A stretch of 7,134 bases of DNA from Alphaproteobacteria bacterium (GTDB lineage: Bacteria > Pseudomonadota > Alphaproteobacteria > Rhizobiales > Devosiaceae): assembly GCA_013152625.1 (NCBI GenBank), contig JAADFY010000073.1, forward strand, positions 1 through 7,134, written 5' to 3'. Numbering within the stretch: the first letter of the stretch is position 1; the number at the start of each line of letters is the position of its first letter. The notes beneath the pieces were generated by a model, which saw only the letters and a program-made list of their open reading frames with translations, was not told the origin of the DNA and ran no database searches. Positions 1-5,746 of this stretch are shown one piece after another. Made by a program: the position numbers and the translations under genes.

Positions 1-84
1 GGCCTCGTCAACGGCCAGAATGGCCGTGGCGTGCTCAAAGGCCTCAAGGGTGCGGTTCAGATTGTCGAGTTTTTCAAATGACAT
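1..84 (-). CDS. Possible carboxypeptidase M32 (Taq family), N-terminal fragment
   Basis: Only the first 28 codons are present; the gene continues past the left edge. The protein begins MSFEKLDNLN and continues through ATAILAVDEA. That pattern, a short helix followed by hydrophobic residues and a D-E/Q-A step, resembles the start of M32 metallocarboxypeptidases, where the matching segment usually reads like LHWDQA. The HExxH zinc site of the family would lie far outside the window, so the assignment rests on N-terminal resemblance alone. An in-frame ATG four codons upstream (position 96) is an alternative start. Neither start has a good Shine-Dalgarno sequence. The gene lies on the same strand as flgH but beyond a strong terminator, so it is probably a separate transcription unit and not part of the flagellar operon. 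It could be another helical protein. Confidence 0.45.
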   Translation of the reverse strand, partial: MSFEKLDNLNRTLEAFEHATAILAVDEA

Positions 85-141
85 TCGGGGGCTCATTTCT
101 TGCTGAGGTGTTCTTTATTCCTCTCACGGCGGGTTCGCAAA

Positions 142-244
142 CGCTCACTGTTTCCGAGGGGGCGGATTCTTTAGTGGCGGCTCGCTGTCTTCCTCTCACG
201 CACTCTTTTTCTGTCCTCGCGCCTACGGGCTGGTCGTGCCGGGC
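142..244. repeat. Dispersed intergenic repeat, left copy
   Basis: This gene-free stretch shares several blocks, in the same order and orientation, with the stretch near the right edge of the window. They are CGCTCAC (142-148), a 24-bp block from GGGGCGGATTC to TGGCGGCT (159-182) that differs at one base from 6991-7014, and CGTGCCGGGC (235-244), identical to 7084-7093. The sequence between blocks is diverged. An 11-bp direct repeat TTCCTCTCACG (118-128 and 190-200) lies in and around the copy. No reading frame is preserved, so this is a non-coding repeat, possibly a MITE-like or REP-like family. The family is unnamed here and the ends are approximate. Confidence 0.6.
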
Positions 245-258
245 GGCTGACGTATGAT

Positions 259-307
259 CAAAAGAAGAAGGGCGCAGCCGATATTGGGGAAGTGCTGCGC
301 CCTTTTC
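259..307 (-). terminator. Bidirectional intrinsic terminator after the flgFGAH operon
   Basis: The arms AAGGGCGCAGC (268-278) and GCTGCGCCCTT (294-304) form a perfect 11-bp stem with a 15-nt loop. On the minus strand, the direction of flgH, the stem is followed by CTTCTTTTG. On the plus strand it is followed by TTTTCTC. It therefore fits an intrinsic terminator in both directions. It lies about 90 bp beyond the flgH stop codon and before the next minus-strand gene, so it separates the flagellar operon from the left-edge gene. Confidence 0.8.
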
Positions 308-311
308 TCAT

Positions 312-336
312 CCGGCACACTATTCTGGTGTGCCGG
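312..336. other. Hairpin in the flgH 3' region
   Basis: CCGGCACAC (312-320) pairs perfectly with GTGTGCCGG (328-336) around a 7-nt loop. No T-run follows on either strand, so on its own it is unlikely to terminate transcription. It lies between two other hairpins and may stabilise the 3' end of the flgFGAH messenger. Confidence 0.6.
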
Positions 337-341
337 GGTGG

Positions 342-381
342 TTCGCCGCCGATCGGGAGACCGGGCGGCGAAACTTTTTTT
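342..381 (+). terminator. Terminator-like hairpin facing the plus strand, antisense to flgH
   Basis: TTCGCCGCC (342-350) pairs with GGCGGCGAA (364-372). An inner CGG/CCG pair with a GAGA loop extends the stem. On the plus strand it is followed within two bases by seven T residues (375-381). This is the shape of a plus-strand intrinsic terminator, yet no plus-strand gene lies upstream of it in the window. For the flgH transcript it is simply the first hairpin after the stop codon, with the A-run in front of it. Confidence 0.6.
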
Positions 382-396
382 GCGGAGACCTGTTTG

Positions 397-1140
397 CTAA
401 AACGGCAGGATGGCGTCGAGGACCTGGGCGCCGTATCTGGGTTGCTGCACATCGGTGATCTGGCCGCGACCGCCGTAGGAAATGCGCGCTTCGGCGATTT
501 TTGATGAAGCAATGGTATTGTTGGCGCCAATATCCTCGGGCCGGACGATGCCGGTGACGATCAGATCGCGAACCTCGAAATTGACCCGTACCTCCTGACG
601 CCCTTCAATCACCAGATTGCCGTTGGGCAGTATCTGGACGATGACCGCCGCCAACTGGGTGTTTAAGGTCTCGGACCGGTTCACCGAGCCGTTGCCTTTG
701 TCGGTGCCACCGGTGTTCAAGGTGATATCCATGTCGGGAACGTTGGGAATTATGGATTCAAATAGTGTGCCCAGCAGGCCGCCGATGCCGTTGTTCTGGG
801 CCGAAGCACGGGCGCGTTCGGACTGGTTGGCGATTTTGGCGCTGTCGGAAATCATGACTTCGATGGTTAAGATATCGCCGATACGTCGGGCCCGCTGATC
901 CTTGAAAAATCCGCGGGCGCCAGAACGAAACAGGGAATTGGAGGCAAAACTGGTGGCGACCGGGTCGGGCATGGGCATGCGAACGGGTTGGTATCCGACC
1001 TGGGCAGTGGGGTCCGTTATGGCGCTGAGCTGGGGCGCCTGACCGACGCTGGCCAGTTTCTGGATGGTCTGACAGCCCCCCAGAACCGTAACAAGGGCCA
1101 GCATCAGGGTGGGTCGAACTAAACGTTTTATCGCAAACAT
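397..1140 (-). CDS. flgH: Flagellar L-ring lipoprotein FlgH
   Basis: FlgH forms the outer-membrane L ring that, with the FlgI P ring, acts as the bushing around the rod. The 247-residue product starts with a lipoprotein signal peptide: basic residues, a hydrophobic stretch at about 11-20, then the lipobox LGGC with the lipidated cysteine at residue 23. The conserved core follows, with SLFRSG at about 69-74 and RARRIGDILTI at about 83-93. The family's signature C-terminus is intact: ISYGGRGQITDVQQPRYG (220-237) and the final aromatic residue of LDAILPF. The ATG is preceded by GGGGAA at a workable distance. It is the last gene of the flgFGAH operon, 26 bp after flgA, and is followed by three hairpins. 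The length is normal for the family and no defect is visible. Confidence 0.97.
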   Translation of the reverse strand: MFAIKRLVRPTLMLALVTVLGGCQTIQKLASVGQAPQLSAITDPTAQVGYQPVRMPMPDPVATSFASNSLFRSGARGFFKDQRARRIGDILTIEVMISDSAKIANQSERARASAQNNGIGGLLGTLFESIIPNVPDMDITLNTGGTDKGNGSVNRSETLNTQLAAVIVQILPNGNLVIEGRQEVRVNFEVRDLIVTGIVRPEDIGANNTIASSKIAEARISYGGRGQITDVQQPRYGAQVLDAILPF

Positions 1141-1166
1141 GGTGAGGTTCCCCGGGTATGTTCGGT

Positions 1167-2141
1167 TCAGTTGATCGGGCTGAATTGCGCTGTGCCGCCG
1201 GCCACCAGAACGGTGCCACCGGAGACGGCAATGCCGCGAATGATTTTCTTTGAGCCTAAATTGAGCACGTTGACCGGCTCGTTCAGGGTGGCATCGTCCA
1301 GGGCCCGGCCCTTGGCGGTAAGAAACAGGGCGCCGGAGCGGAAGTACAATGTAACGGTCTGATTGCGGGCCACCAGTGTGGGCAAAACCACATCGATGGC
1401 GCGCAATGTGGTGCCGGCGCGCATTGGGCGGCGCACGGTCTTGCCAATGAGTTCCTCTCCGGTAGGCGGCAACGCTTCAAGGGCGAGCCGGGCCGGAACC
1501 AGGGCAAAGCGATAGTCGTCCGCTCCGATGAGATCGCCTCTTCCAAGAGAACGGGTCAGTACAGGCACGGCAATCAGCCGGTCGGCCCGCCCGGTCAGCT
1601 CAACGGGGTTTGGGCGGCCGGCAACGAACAGCCGGGCGGCAAAGCGGGCGCTGCCGGGGGCAAACTGGAAATCTGACAGGCGAGCCGGCTCCAGGGCGCT
1701 GATGTCGGCTATCAGCACCGGCAACTGGCGCGACAGGGTAAGATCAATGGTCTGGGTGCTATCGATTATCCCGCGATCCACCAGTTCGCCGGCGATCAGT
1801 TTGGTCAAAAAGGCCAGATCGATATTCAGGCCAATGCGGGCAACAAAAATCGAGGACAGGCCGGCGGCATCAAACTCATTGATACCGGCTCTTGCCATGG
1901 CCCGCTGGACATCGGCGAGCAACACTTCGCCGGTGGTGCCGGGGGCCGGGGCAAGAAACAAAGGTTTAGCGGCCAGATCGCCGGCGTTGGTAAACATGTC
2001 GCCGGCGGTAACGATGCGGGATTCGACCTCGATGCGGGCCTTGAGCACCGGCACGCCAAGCGCGGGGGCCAATGCGAACAACCCAGGGACCCAGAAGGCC
2101 AAAATGGCAAGGATCGTACGGGAGAATTTTCCGGTGTTCAT
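1167..2141 (-). CDS. flgA: Flagellar P-ring assembly chaperone FlgA
   Basis: FlgA is a periplasmic chaperone that helps FlgI assemble into the P ring around the rod. The 324-residue protein has a signal peptide: a basic start, a hydrophobic core at about 9-25, and likely cleavage after the ALAPALG region near residue 29. A poorly conserved N-terminal half follows, as is usual in alphaproteobacterial FlgA, which is longer than the roughly 220-residue enteric form. The C-terminal SAF-type region covers about 189-255 (AVPVLTRSLGRGDLI, then LIGKTVRRPMRAGTTL). The beta-rich tail has the typical LGSKKIIRGIAVSGG (295-309). I chose the ATG at 2141 over a TTG two codons upstream because AGGGA (2154-2150) lies 8 nt before it. 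That Shine-Dalgarno overlaps the flgG stop codon, suggesting translational coupling. FlgI, its usual client, is not encoded here. Confidence 0.94.
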   Translation of the reverse strand: MNTGKFSRTILAILAFWVPGLFALAPALGVPVLKARIEVESRIVTAGDMFTNAGDLAAKPLFLAPAPGTTGEVLLADVQRAMARAGINEFDAAGLSSIFVARIGLNIDLAFLTKLIAGELVDRGIIDSTQTIDLTLSRQLPVLIADISALEPARLSDFQFAPGSARFAARLFVAGRPNPVELTGRADRLIAVPVLTRSLGRGDLIGADDYRFALVPARLALEALPPTGEELIGKTVRRPMRAGTTLRAIDVVLPTLVARNQTVTLYFRSGALFLTAKGRALDDATLNEPVNVLNLGSKKIIRGIAVSGGTVLVAGGTAQFSPIN

Positions 2142-2148
2142 TACCAAT

Positions 2149-2156
2149 ATCCCTTA
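2149..2156 (-). promoter_or_regulatory. Ribosome binding site that fixes the flgA start
   Basis: Minus-strand TAAGGGAT contains the flgG TAA stop (2156-2154) and the core AGGGA (2154-2150). Eight bases separate it from the ATG at 2141, whereas the alternative TTG at 2147 would be only 2 bases away. The overlap of stop codon and ribosome site suggests that ribosomes finishing flgG can re-initiate on flgA. Confidence 0.7.
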
Positions 2157-2939
2157 ACCGAGGTTGGAGGTGGCCGAGAGCATCTCGTCGGCGCCAGATA
2201 TGACCCGGGCGTTCATTTCGTAAGCGCGCTGGGCGGCAATCAGGTTGGCGATTTCGGTAACGGCGTTCACGTTGGCCAACTCAAGAAAGCCCTGGAGCAC
2301 GTTGCCGAAACTGTTCGAAGCGGGGGTGCCGGTCTGGGGACTGCCCGAGGCGGCGGTTTCGACGAACAGGTTGTCCCCAACCCCTTCCAGCCCGGATTTG
2401 TTGGCAAATCGTGTTAGCTGAAGCTGACCGATCTGGGTGGCCGTGGCGTCATTGTCGAGAAACGCCTCCACAATGCCATCGGTGGATATGGACAGGGCAC
2501 GGGCGTTGCTGGGAATGGTTATGCCGGGCTGAACCCGATAACCCTCGATGGTGACCAACTGGCCGGTGGAATCCCGTTGGAACGAGCCATCACGGGTGTA
2601 ACCGGTGCGCCCGTCCGGCATCTGGACGGCGAAAAAGCCCTCGCCGCGAATGGCGATATCCAGCTCGCCTTCCGTGGGCTGCACATTGCCCTGGCTCATG
2701 ACCCGGGGTGTGGCCGCGGTCTTGACGCCGGAACCGATTTCAACACCGGCAGGCAACTGGGTGCCGGCGGCCGATGTCTCCGATCCGGCCCGGCGATAGA
2801 CCTGATAGAGCAGGTCCTGGAATTCGGCGCGCTGGCGCTTGAAGCCGGTGGTGCGCATATTGGCAATGTTGTTCGAGATGACCTCGACATTGGTTTCCTG
2901 GGCGGCCATGCCGGTGGCGGCGATGTACAGAGCTTTCAT
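2154..2939 (-). CDS. flgG: Flagellar distal rod protein FlgG
   Basis: FlgG polymerises into the distal rod, the drive shaft that crosses the periplasm inside the L and P rings. The 261-residue protein shows the full rod/hook family layout. The N-terminal helix has the ISNNIANMRTTGFKRQRAEF block (21-40). A FlgG-type insertion, about 46-75 and rich in G, S and A, distinguishes it from FlgF and the hook protein. The central domain contains GELDIAIRGEGFF (91-103) and YTRDGSFQRD (114-123). The C-terminal coiled-coil segment is NVNAVTEIANLIAAQRAYEMN (223-243). It has no signal peptide, as expected for a substrate of the flagellar type III exporter. An AGGAGA ribosome site lies 8 nt before the ATG. 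It follows flgF after an 87-bp gap, longer than the other operon gaps, that carries an AAAAAAACCC tract but no promoter I can support. Confidence 0.97.
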   Translation of the reverse strand: MKALYIAATGMAAQETNVEVISNNIANMRTTGFKRQRAEFQDLLYQVYRRAGSETSAAGTQLPAGVEIGSGVKTAATPRVMSQGNVQPTEGELDIAIRGEGFFAVQMPDGRTGYTRDGSFQRDSTGQLVTIEGYRVQPGITIPSNARALSISTDGIVEAFLDNDATATQIGQLQLTRFANKSGLEGVGDNLFVETAASGSPQTGTPASNSFGNVLQGFLELANVNAVTEIANLIAAQRAYEMNARVISGADEMLSATSNLG

Positions 2940-3026
2940 TGCCTGGGTCTCCTGTTAGAGGGTTTTTTTGGACAAGCGGTTTCAGTTTTCAGGTTCGAAA
3001 ACGCGACATTTTGAAATCGGGTGTGA

Positions 3027-3764
3027 TCAGGCATTCAGATCGCCTAACCGGGATATGGACGTGCGGCGTATCTCGTCCATTTTCTTCATGAGATCCGCCA
3101 GGGTTGTGTAGGCGCGGGTGACACGGATCATCTCGGTGATTTCACCAACTCCGGATACGTTCGAGCGCTCTAGTGCGCCCTGAAAAACCCGGGTATCGAG
3201 GGAAGGAAGCGGGTCTTCGCCGGCAAACAGGTTGCCGCCGGCCCGGGTCAGAGTGTGGGGGTTTTCAAACTCGACAATGCGCAACTGGCCCTTGGCGCTG
3301 TCGTTGGCGCTGACGGCGCCGTCCCTGCCGATGACGATATTGAGTTCGTCCGCTCCGAAGGTGAGAAATCCGCCATCGGCGACAACCTGAAATCCCTCGG
3401 AATTGACAAGTTCGCCATTCTGGTTGAGCTGAAACGCGCCGTTCTTTGTATAGCGCTCGCCCTGGGGGGTCTGGATCACGAAAAATCCGTTTCCCTCAAG
3501 GGCCACATCCAGTTCATTGCCGGTCTGCATGATCGAGCCGGCGGAAAAATCGGCGATGGTTGCCCAGTCGGAAGTAAATGACAGGGTCTGGTCGCCGCCC
3601 TTGAAGGTTGAGGCCTCGGCGTTTGGCATTTTGAATTCTTCAAACAGCAGAGCCTCGGCCTTGAAGCCGACAGTGTTGAGGTTGGCCATGTTGTTGGCCA
3701 GAACGTCCATTTGCCGCTGCAAAGCGATCTGCCGGGACAGGCCAATAAGCTGTGCATTTTCCAT
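3027..3764 (-). CDS. flgF: Flagellar proximal rod protein FlgF
   Basis: FlgF is a proximal-rod subunit exported by the flagellar type III apparatus. The 245-residue protein begins MENAQLIGLSRQIALQRQMD and carries the rod-family block VLANNMANLNTVGFKAE (21-37). The central NELDVALEGNGFFV lies at about 83-96 and YTKNGAFQLN at about 105-114. The C-terminal helix is SNVSGVGEITEMIRVTRAYT (201-220). It lacks the longer N-terminal insertion of FlgG, which together with its position as first gene supports FlgF over FlgG. I chose the ATG at 3764 because family members start here and GGGAGA lies 10 nt upstream. The frame stays open to a TTG at 3830, but that extension would run into the sigma-54 promoter. 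It is the first gene of the flgFGAH operon and is probably driven from the sigma-54 site at 3831-3847, giving a leader of about 55 nt. Confidence 0.95.
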   Translation of the reverse strand: MENAQLIGLSRQIALQRQMDVLANNMANLNTVGFKAEALLFEEFKMPNAEASTFKGGDQTLSFTSDWATIADFSAGSIMQTGNELDVALEGNGFFVIQTPQGERYTKNGAFQLNQNGELVNSEGFQVVADGGFLTFGADELNIVIGRDGAVSANDSAKGQLRIVEFENPHTLTRAGGNLFAGEDPLPSLDTRVFQGALERSNVSGVGEITEMIRVTRAYTTLADLMKKMDEIRRTSISRLGDLNA

Positions 3765-3830
3765 TTTGCACGGGTCTCCCAATTTTGCCGGAGCCGCCAC
3801 TTCCCCAAGCGCGGGTTCCGTCAAATGCAA

Positions 3831-3847
3831 TGCAGATGCCGTGCCAG
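3831..3847 (-). promoter_or_regulatory. Sigma-54 (-24/-12) promoter for flgFGAH
   Basis: Minus-strand CTGGCACGGCATCTGCA matches the RpoN consensus YTGGCACG-N4-TTGCW at every defined position except the first T of TTGC. The invariant GG (3845-3844) and GC (3833-3832) are exactly 10 bp apart. Transcription would start near 3821, about 55 nt before the flgF ATG. Sigma-54 control of flgF operons is established in Caulobacter, where FlbD is the activator. The match is seen in the sequence; its activity is inferred. Confidence 0.8.
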
Positions 3848-3870
3848 TTTGGTTATTTCAATAAAAACAA

Positions 3871-3878
3871 ATGGTTAA
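3871..3878 (-). promoter_or_regulatory. CtrA-like half site facing flgF
   Basis: TTAACCAT on the minus strand is identical to the core at 3975-3982 on the plus strand. It lies 26 bp upstream of the sigma-54 GG element. There is no second TTAA at the 7-bp spacing; the nearest downstream candidate is TTTT. It may be a weak or accessory CtrA site, or chance. Confidence 0.35.
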
Positions 3879-3895
3879 GGGGAATGAAGCGGAAC

Positions 3896-3959
3896 GGCGC
3901 CGGTCAAAATCGGGTCAGCGGGCAAAATCGACCCGGCAATTCCTGCCCGGTGCGGCGCC
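3896..3959. promoter_or_regulatory. Repeat-rich stretch, candidate activator (enhancer) site
   Basis: CAAAATCG occurs twice in direct orientation 18 bp apart (3905-3912 and 3923-3930). CGGGTC (3911-3916) is the inverted complement of GACCCG (3930-3935). CCCGGCA (3932-3938) and TGCCCGG (3944-3950) form a near palindrome with one mismatch. CGGCGCC flanks the set at 3896-3902 and 3953-3959. The stretch lies about 75-140 bp upstream of the predicted sigma-54 start, where enhancer-binding activators such as FlbD commonly bind. The repeats are visible; the binding protein is inferred. Confidence 0.4.
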
Positions 3960-3963
3960 AAAC

Positions 3964-3982
3964 GTAACCAAGCGTTAACCAT
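3964..3982 (+). promoter_or_regulatory. CtrA-type box upstream of fliL
   Basis: GTAA-N7-TTAAC (3964-3979) matches the CtrA consensus TTAA-N7-TTAAC at all but the first base, and extends to TTAACCAT. The box ends about 73 bp before the fliL ATG. A GCTTTAC at 3998-4004 could serve as the -10 region. In Caulobacter the fliLM promoter is a direct CtrA target, so the position and gene agree with known biology. Activity here is inferred. Confidence 0.6.
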
Positions 3983-4052
3983 ATGGGCCGTACCAGAGCT
4001 TTACGCGGCAAGGGCCGGGGTGAAAAATGAACGAAGACGAAAAAGGGCCGTC

Positions 4053-4571
4053 ATGAGTGACGATACCGCATCAGCGGACGATCCCGACGCCGAGGGCGCG
4101 GACGAGACCGGCGAGGACGGTGCTGCGCCAAAGAAAAAACTGAACAAGTTCGTGCTCATCGGGGCGGCGGCGGCGCTTGTTCTGGCGCTTGGCGGCGGCG
4201 CGGCATTCTTTTTTCTGTTCATGGGCGGGCCACCCTCGGGGGAGGCCATGGCGGCGGCCAAGCCAAGCATTTTTTATGACCTGCCGGAGATGACGGTGAA
4301 TCTGAGCGCCGAAGAGGGGCAAAAAGAGCAGTTCTTGAAACTCAATATTTCCCTGGAGGTTGCCGATCAGTCTGTGATCGATCTCATCGAGCCGAACATG
4401 CCCCGGGTGCTTGATGCGTTTCAGGTTTATCTGCGCGAATTGCGCAAAAGCGACCTTGAGGGATCGGCAGGCCTTTATCTGCTTAAGGAAGAACTGCGGC
4501 GCCGGGTGAACATTGCGGTTCAGCCAGCCGAGGTCGATGGAATTTTATTCAAGGAGATTCTGGTCCAGTAG
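4053..4571 (+). CDS. fliL: Flagellar basal-body-associated protein FliL
   Basis: FliL is a single-pass inner-membrane protein that surrounds or supports the stator units and affects motor torque. The 172-residue protein has an acidic cytoplasmic N-terminus (1-24), a lysine cluster PKKKLNK (26-32), one membrane helix at about 33-57, and a periplasmic domain. That domain has the family pattern YDLPEMTVNL (75-84), then FLKLNISLEV (94-103), then LRELRKSDLEGSAGLYLLKE (127-146) and the terminal KEILVQ. The ATG at 4053 gives the usual length and has AAAAGGG 5 nt upstream. A GTG at 4020 is in frame, has its own AAGGG, and would add 11 mostly basic residues. It is the first gene of the fliL-fliM operon, divergent from flgF, with a CtrA-type box upstream. 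fliM starts 17 bp after its stop. Confidence 0.93.
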   Translation: MSDDTASADDPDAEGADETGEDGAAPKKKLNKFVLIGAAAALVLALGGGAAFFFLFMGGPPSGEAMAAAKPSIFYDLPEMTVNLSAEEGQKEQFLKLNISLEVADQSVIDLIEPNMPRVLDAFQVYLRELRKSDLEGSAGLYLLKEELRRRVNIAVQPAEVDGILFKEILVQ

Positions 4572-4588
4572 GGCCCGATTGCACCAGT

Positions 4589-5746
4589 ATGGCTGACCCG
4601 ACTGAAGAAGAAATCATGAAAGAATTCGGCATTACGCCGGAGGGTGACGCCAAGGAGAGTGGCGACGCCGACACAGCCATGGCCGAAGAGTGGGCGGCGA
4701 TGATCGATGGGGACGAGGAGGAAGAAGAACCCGGCTCGGACCGTATTCTCAATCAGGACGAAATCGACAATCTTTTAGGCTTTGATCCGGACGAGGCCCT
4801 TGGCAATGACCTGACCGGGGTGCAGGCGCTGATCAACTCGGCCCTGGTCAGCTATGAACGACTGCCCATGCTCGAGATCGTTTTTGACCGGCTCGTGCGC
4901 CTGGCAACCACATCGCTTAGAAATTTTACCTCCGATAATGTGGAAGTCTCCCTGGACGGGATATCGTCTGTACGGTTCGGAGACTATCTCAACTCCATTC
5001 CATTGCCCGCTATTTTAACCGTGATCAAGGCGGAGGAATGGGACAATTTTGGCCTGATGACCGTGGATAGCGGTCTGATCTACTCCATTATTGACGTTTT
5101 ACTCGGCGGCCGGCGCGGGTCCAGCACCATCCGGGTGGAAGGTCGGCCCTATACCACCATCGAAATGGCCCTGGCGCGGCGCATGATCGATGTCATTTTG
5201 CGCGATTGCGAACGGGCGTTTGAGCCTTTGACCCCGGTGACGTTCAAGGTGGAGCGGCTGGAGACCAATCCCCGGTTCGCCGCCATTTCAAGGCCGGCCA
5301 ACGCCGCGATCCTGATCGAGTTGCGTATCGACATGGAAGACCGGGGCGGCAAGATCGAAATTTTGCTGCCCTATGCCACCATCGAGCCCATACGCGGCCA
5401 GTTGCTGCAAATGTTCATGGGTGAAAAATTCGGCCGTGATCCGATCTGGGAGGGCCATCTGGCCACCGAGATTTTTGCCGCCGATACCGAGGTGCACGCG
5501 GTCCTGCATGAGTGGCAGATGCCGCTGTCCAAAATCATGACTCTGGGGGTGGGCGACACCGTCATGTTCGAGCGGTCCCCCTCGGACCCGGTGTCGCTTC
5601 GATGTGGCGATATACGGCTGACCGAGGGGCAAATGGGCCATATCGGGCGTAATATTTCGGTTCGAGCCGACGGGCGGCTCTATCCACCACGGGTAAGCAT
5701 GGCCGTTTTTGAAGCCATGGACGAACAGGCGGAGCGAAGCCAATGA
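4589..5746 (+). CDS. fliM: Flagellar motor switch protein FliM
   Basis: FliM is the C-ring protein that binds CheY-phosphate and passes the signal to FliG, reversing or stopping the motor. The 385-residue protein has an acidic extension (1-51, including a DEEEEE run). The CheY-binding segment RILNQDEIDNLLGFD follows at 52-66; in enteric FliM the same motif is at the very N-terminus. The middle CheC-like domain spans about 78-280, with LLGGRRG at 171-177. A C-terminal SpoA/FliN-like domain (about 300-375) includes VGDTVMF and GHIGRNISVRADGRL. The start is uncertain: the ATG at 4589 has only a distant AGGG, and in-frame ATGs at 4616 and 4679 exist but are no better supported. Its stop overlaps the next gene in ATGA, indicating coupled translation. 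FliN is not in the window. Confidence 0.96.
   Translation: MADPTEEEIMKEFGITPEGDAKESGDADTAMAEEWAAMIDGDEEEEEPGSDRILNQDEIDNLLGFDPDEALGNDLTGVQALINSALVSYERLPMLEIVFDRLVRLATTSLRNFTSDNVEVSLDGISSVRFGDYLNSIPLPAILTVIKAEEWDNFGLMTVDSGLIYSIIDVLLGGRRGSSTIRVEGRPYTTIEMALARRMIDVILRDCERAFEPLTPVTFKVERLETNPRFAAISRPANAAILIELRIDMEDRGGKIEILLPYATIEPIRGQLLQMFMGEKFGRDPIWEGHLATEIFAADTEVHAVLHEWQMPLSKIMTLGVGDTVMFERSPSDPVSLRCGDIRLTEGQMGHIGRNISVRADGRLYPPRVSMAVFEAMDEQAERSQ

Noticed and set aside
1528..2157. Long plus-strand open frame opposite flgA (209 codons)
   Set aside because: It is antisense to a well-supported flgA, reads as arginine-, serine- and alanine-rich low-complexity protein, and has no recognisable domain. 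This is typical of the reverse frame of a GC-rich gene.
3765..3830. Extended flgF start at TTG 3830
   Set aside because: The extension lacks rod-protein features, would start within the leader next to the sigma-54 -12 element, and the ATG at 3764 has a ribosome site and fits the family N-terminus.
3985..4000. GG-N10-GC spacing on the plus strand as a sigma-54 promoter for fliL
   Set aside because: Only the spacing fits. The surrounding bases (GGGCCGTACCAGAGC) do not match TGGCACG or TTGC, and the CtrA-type box explains this promoter better.
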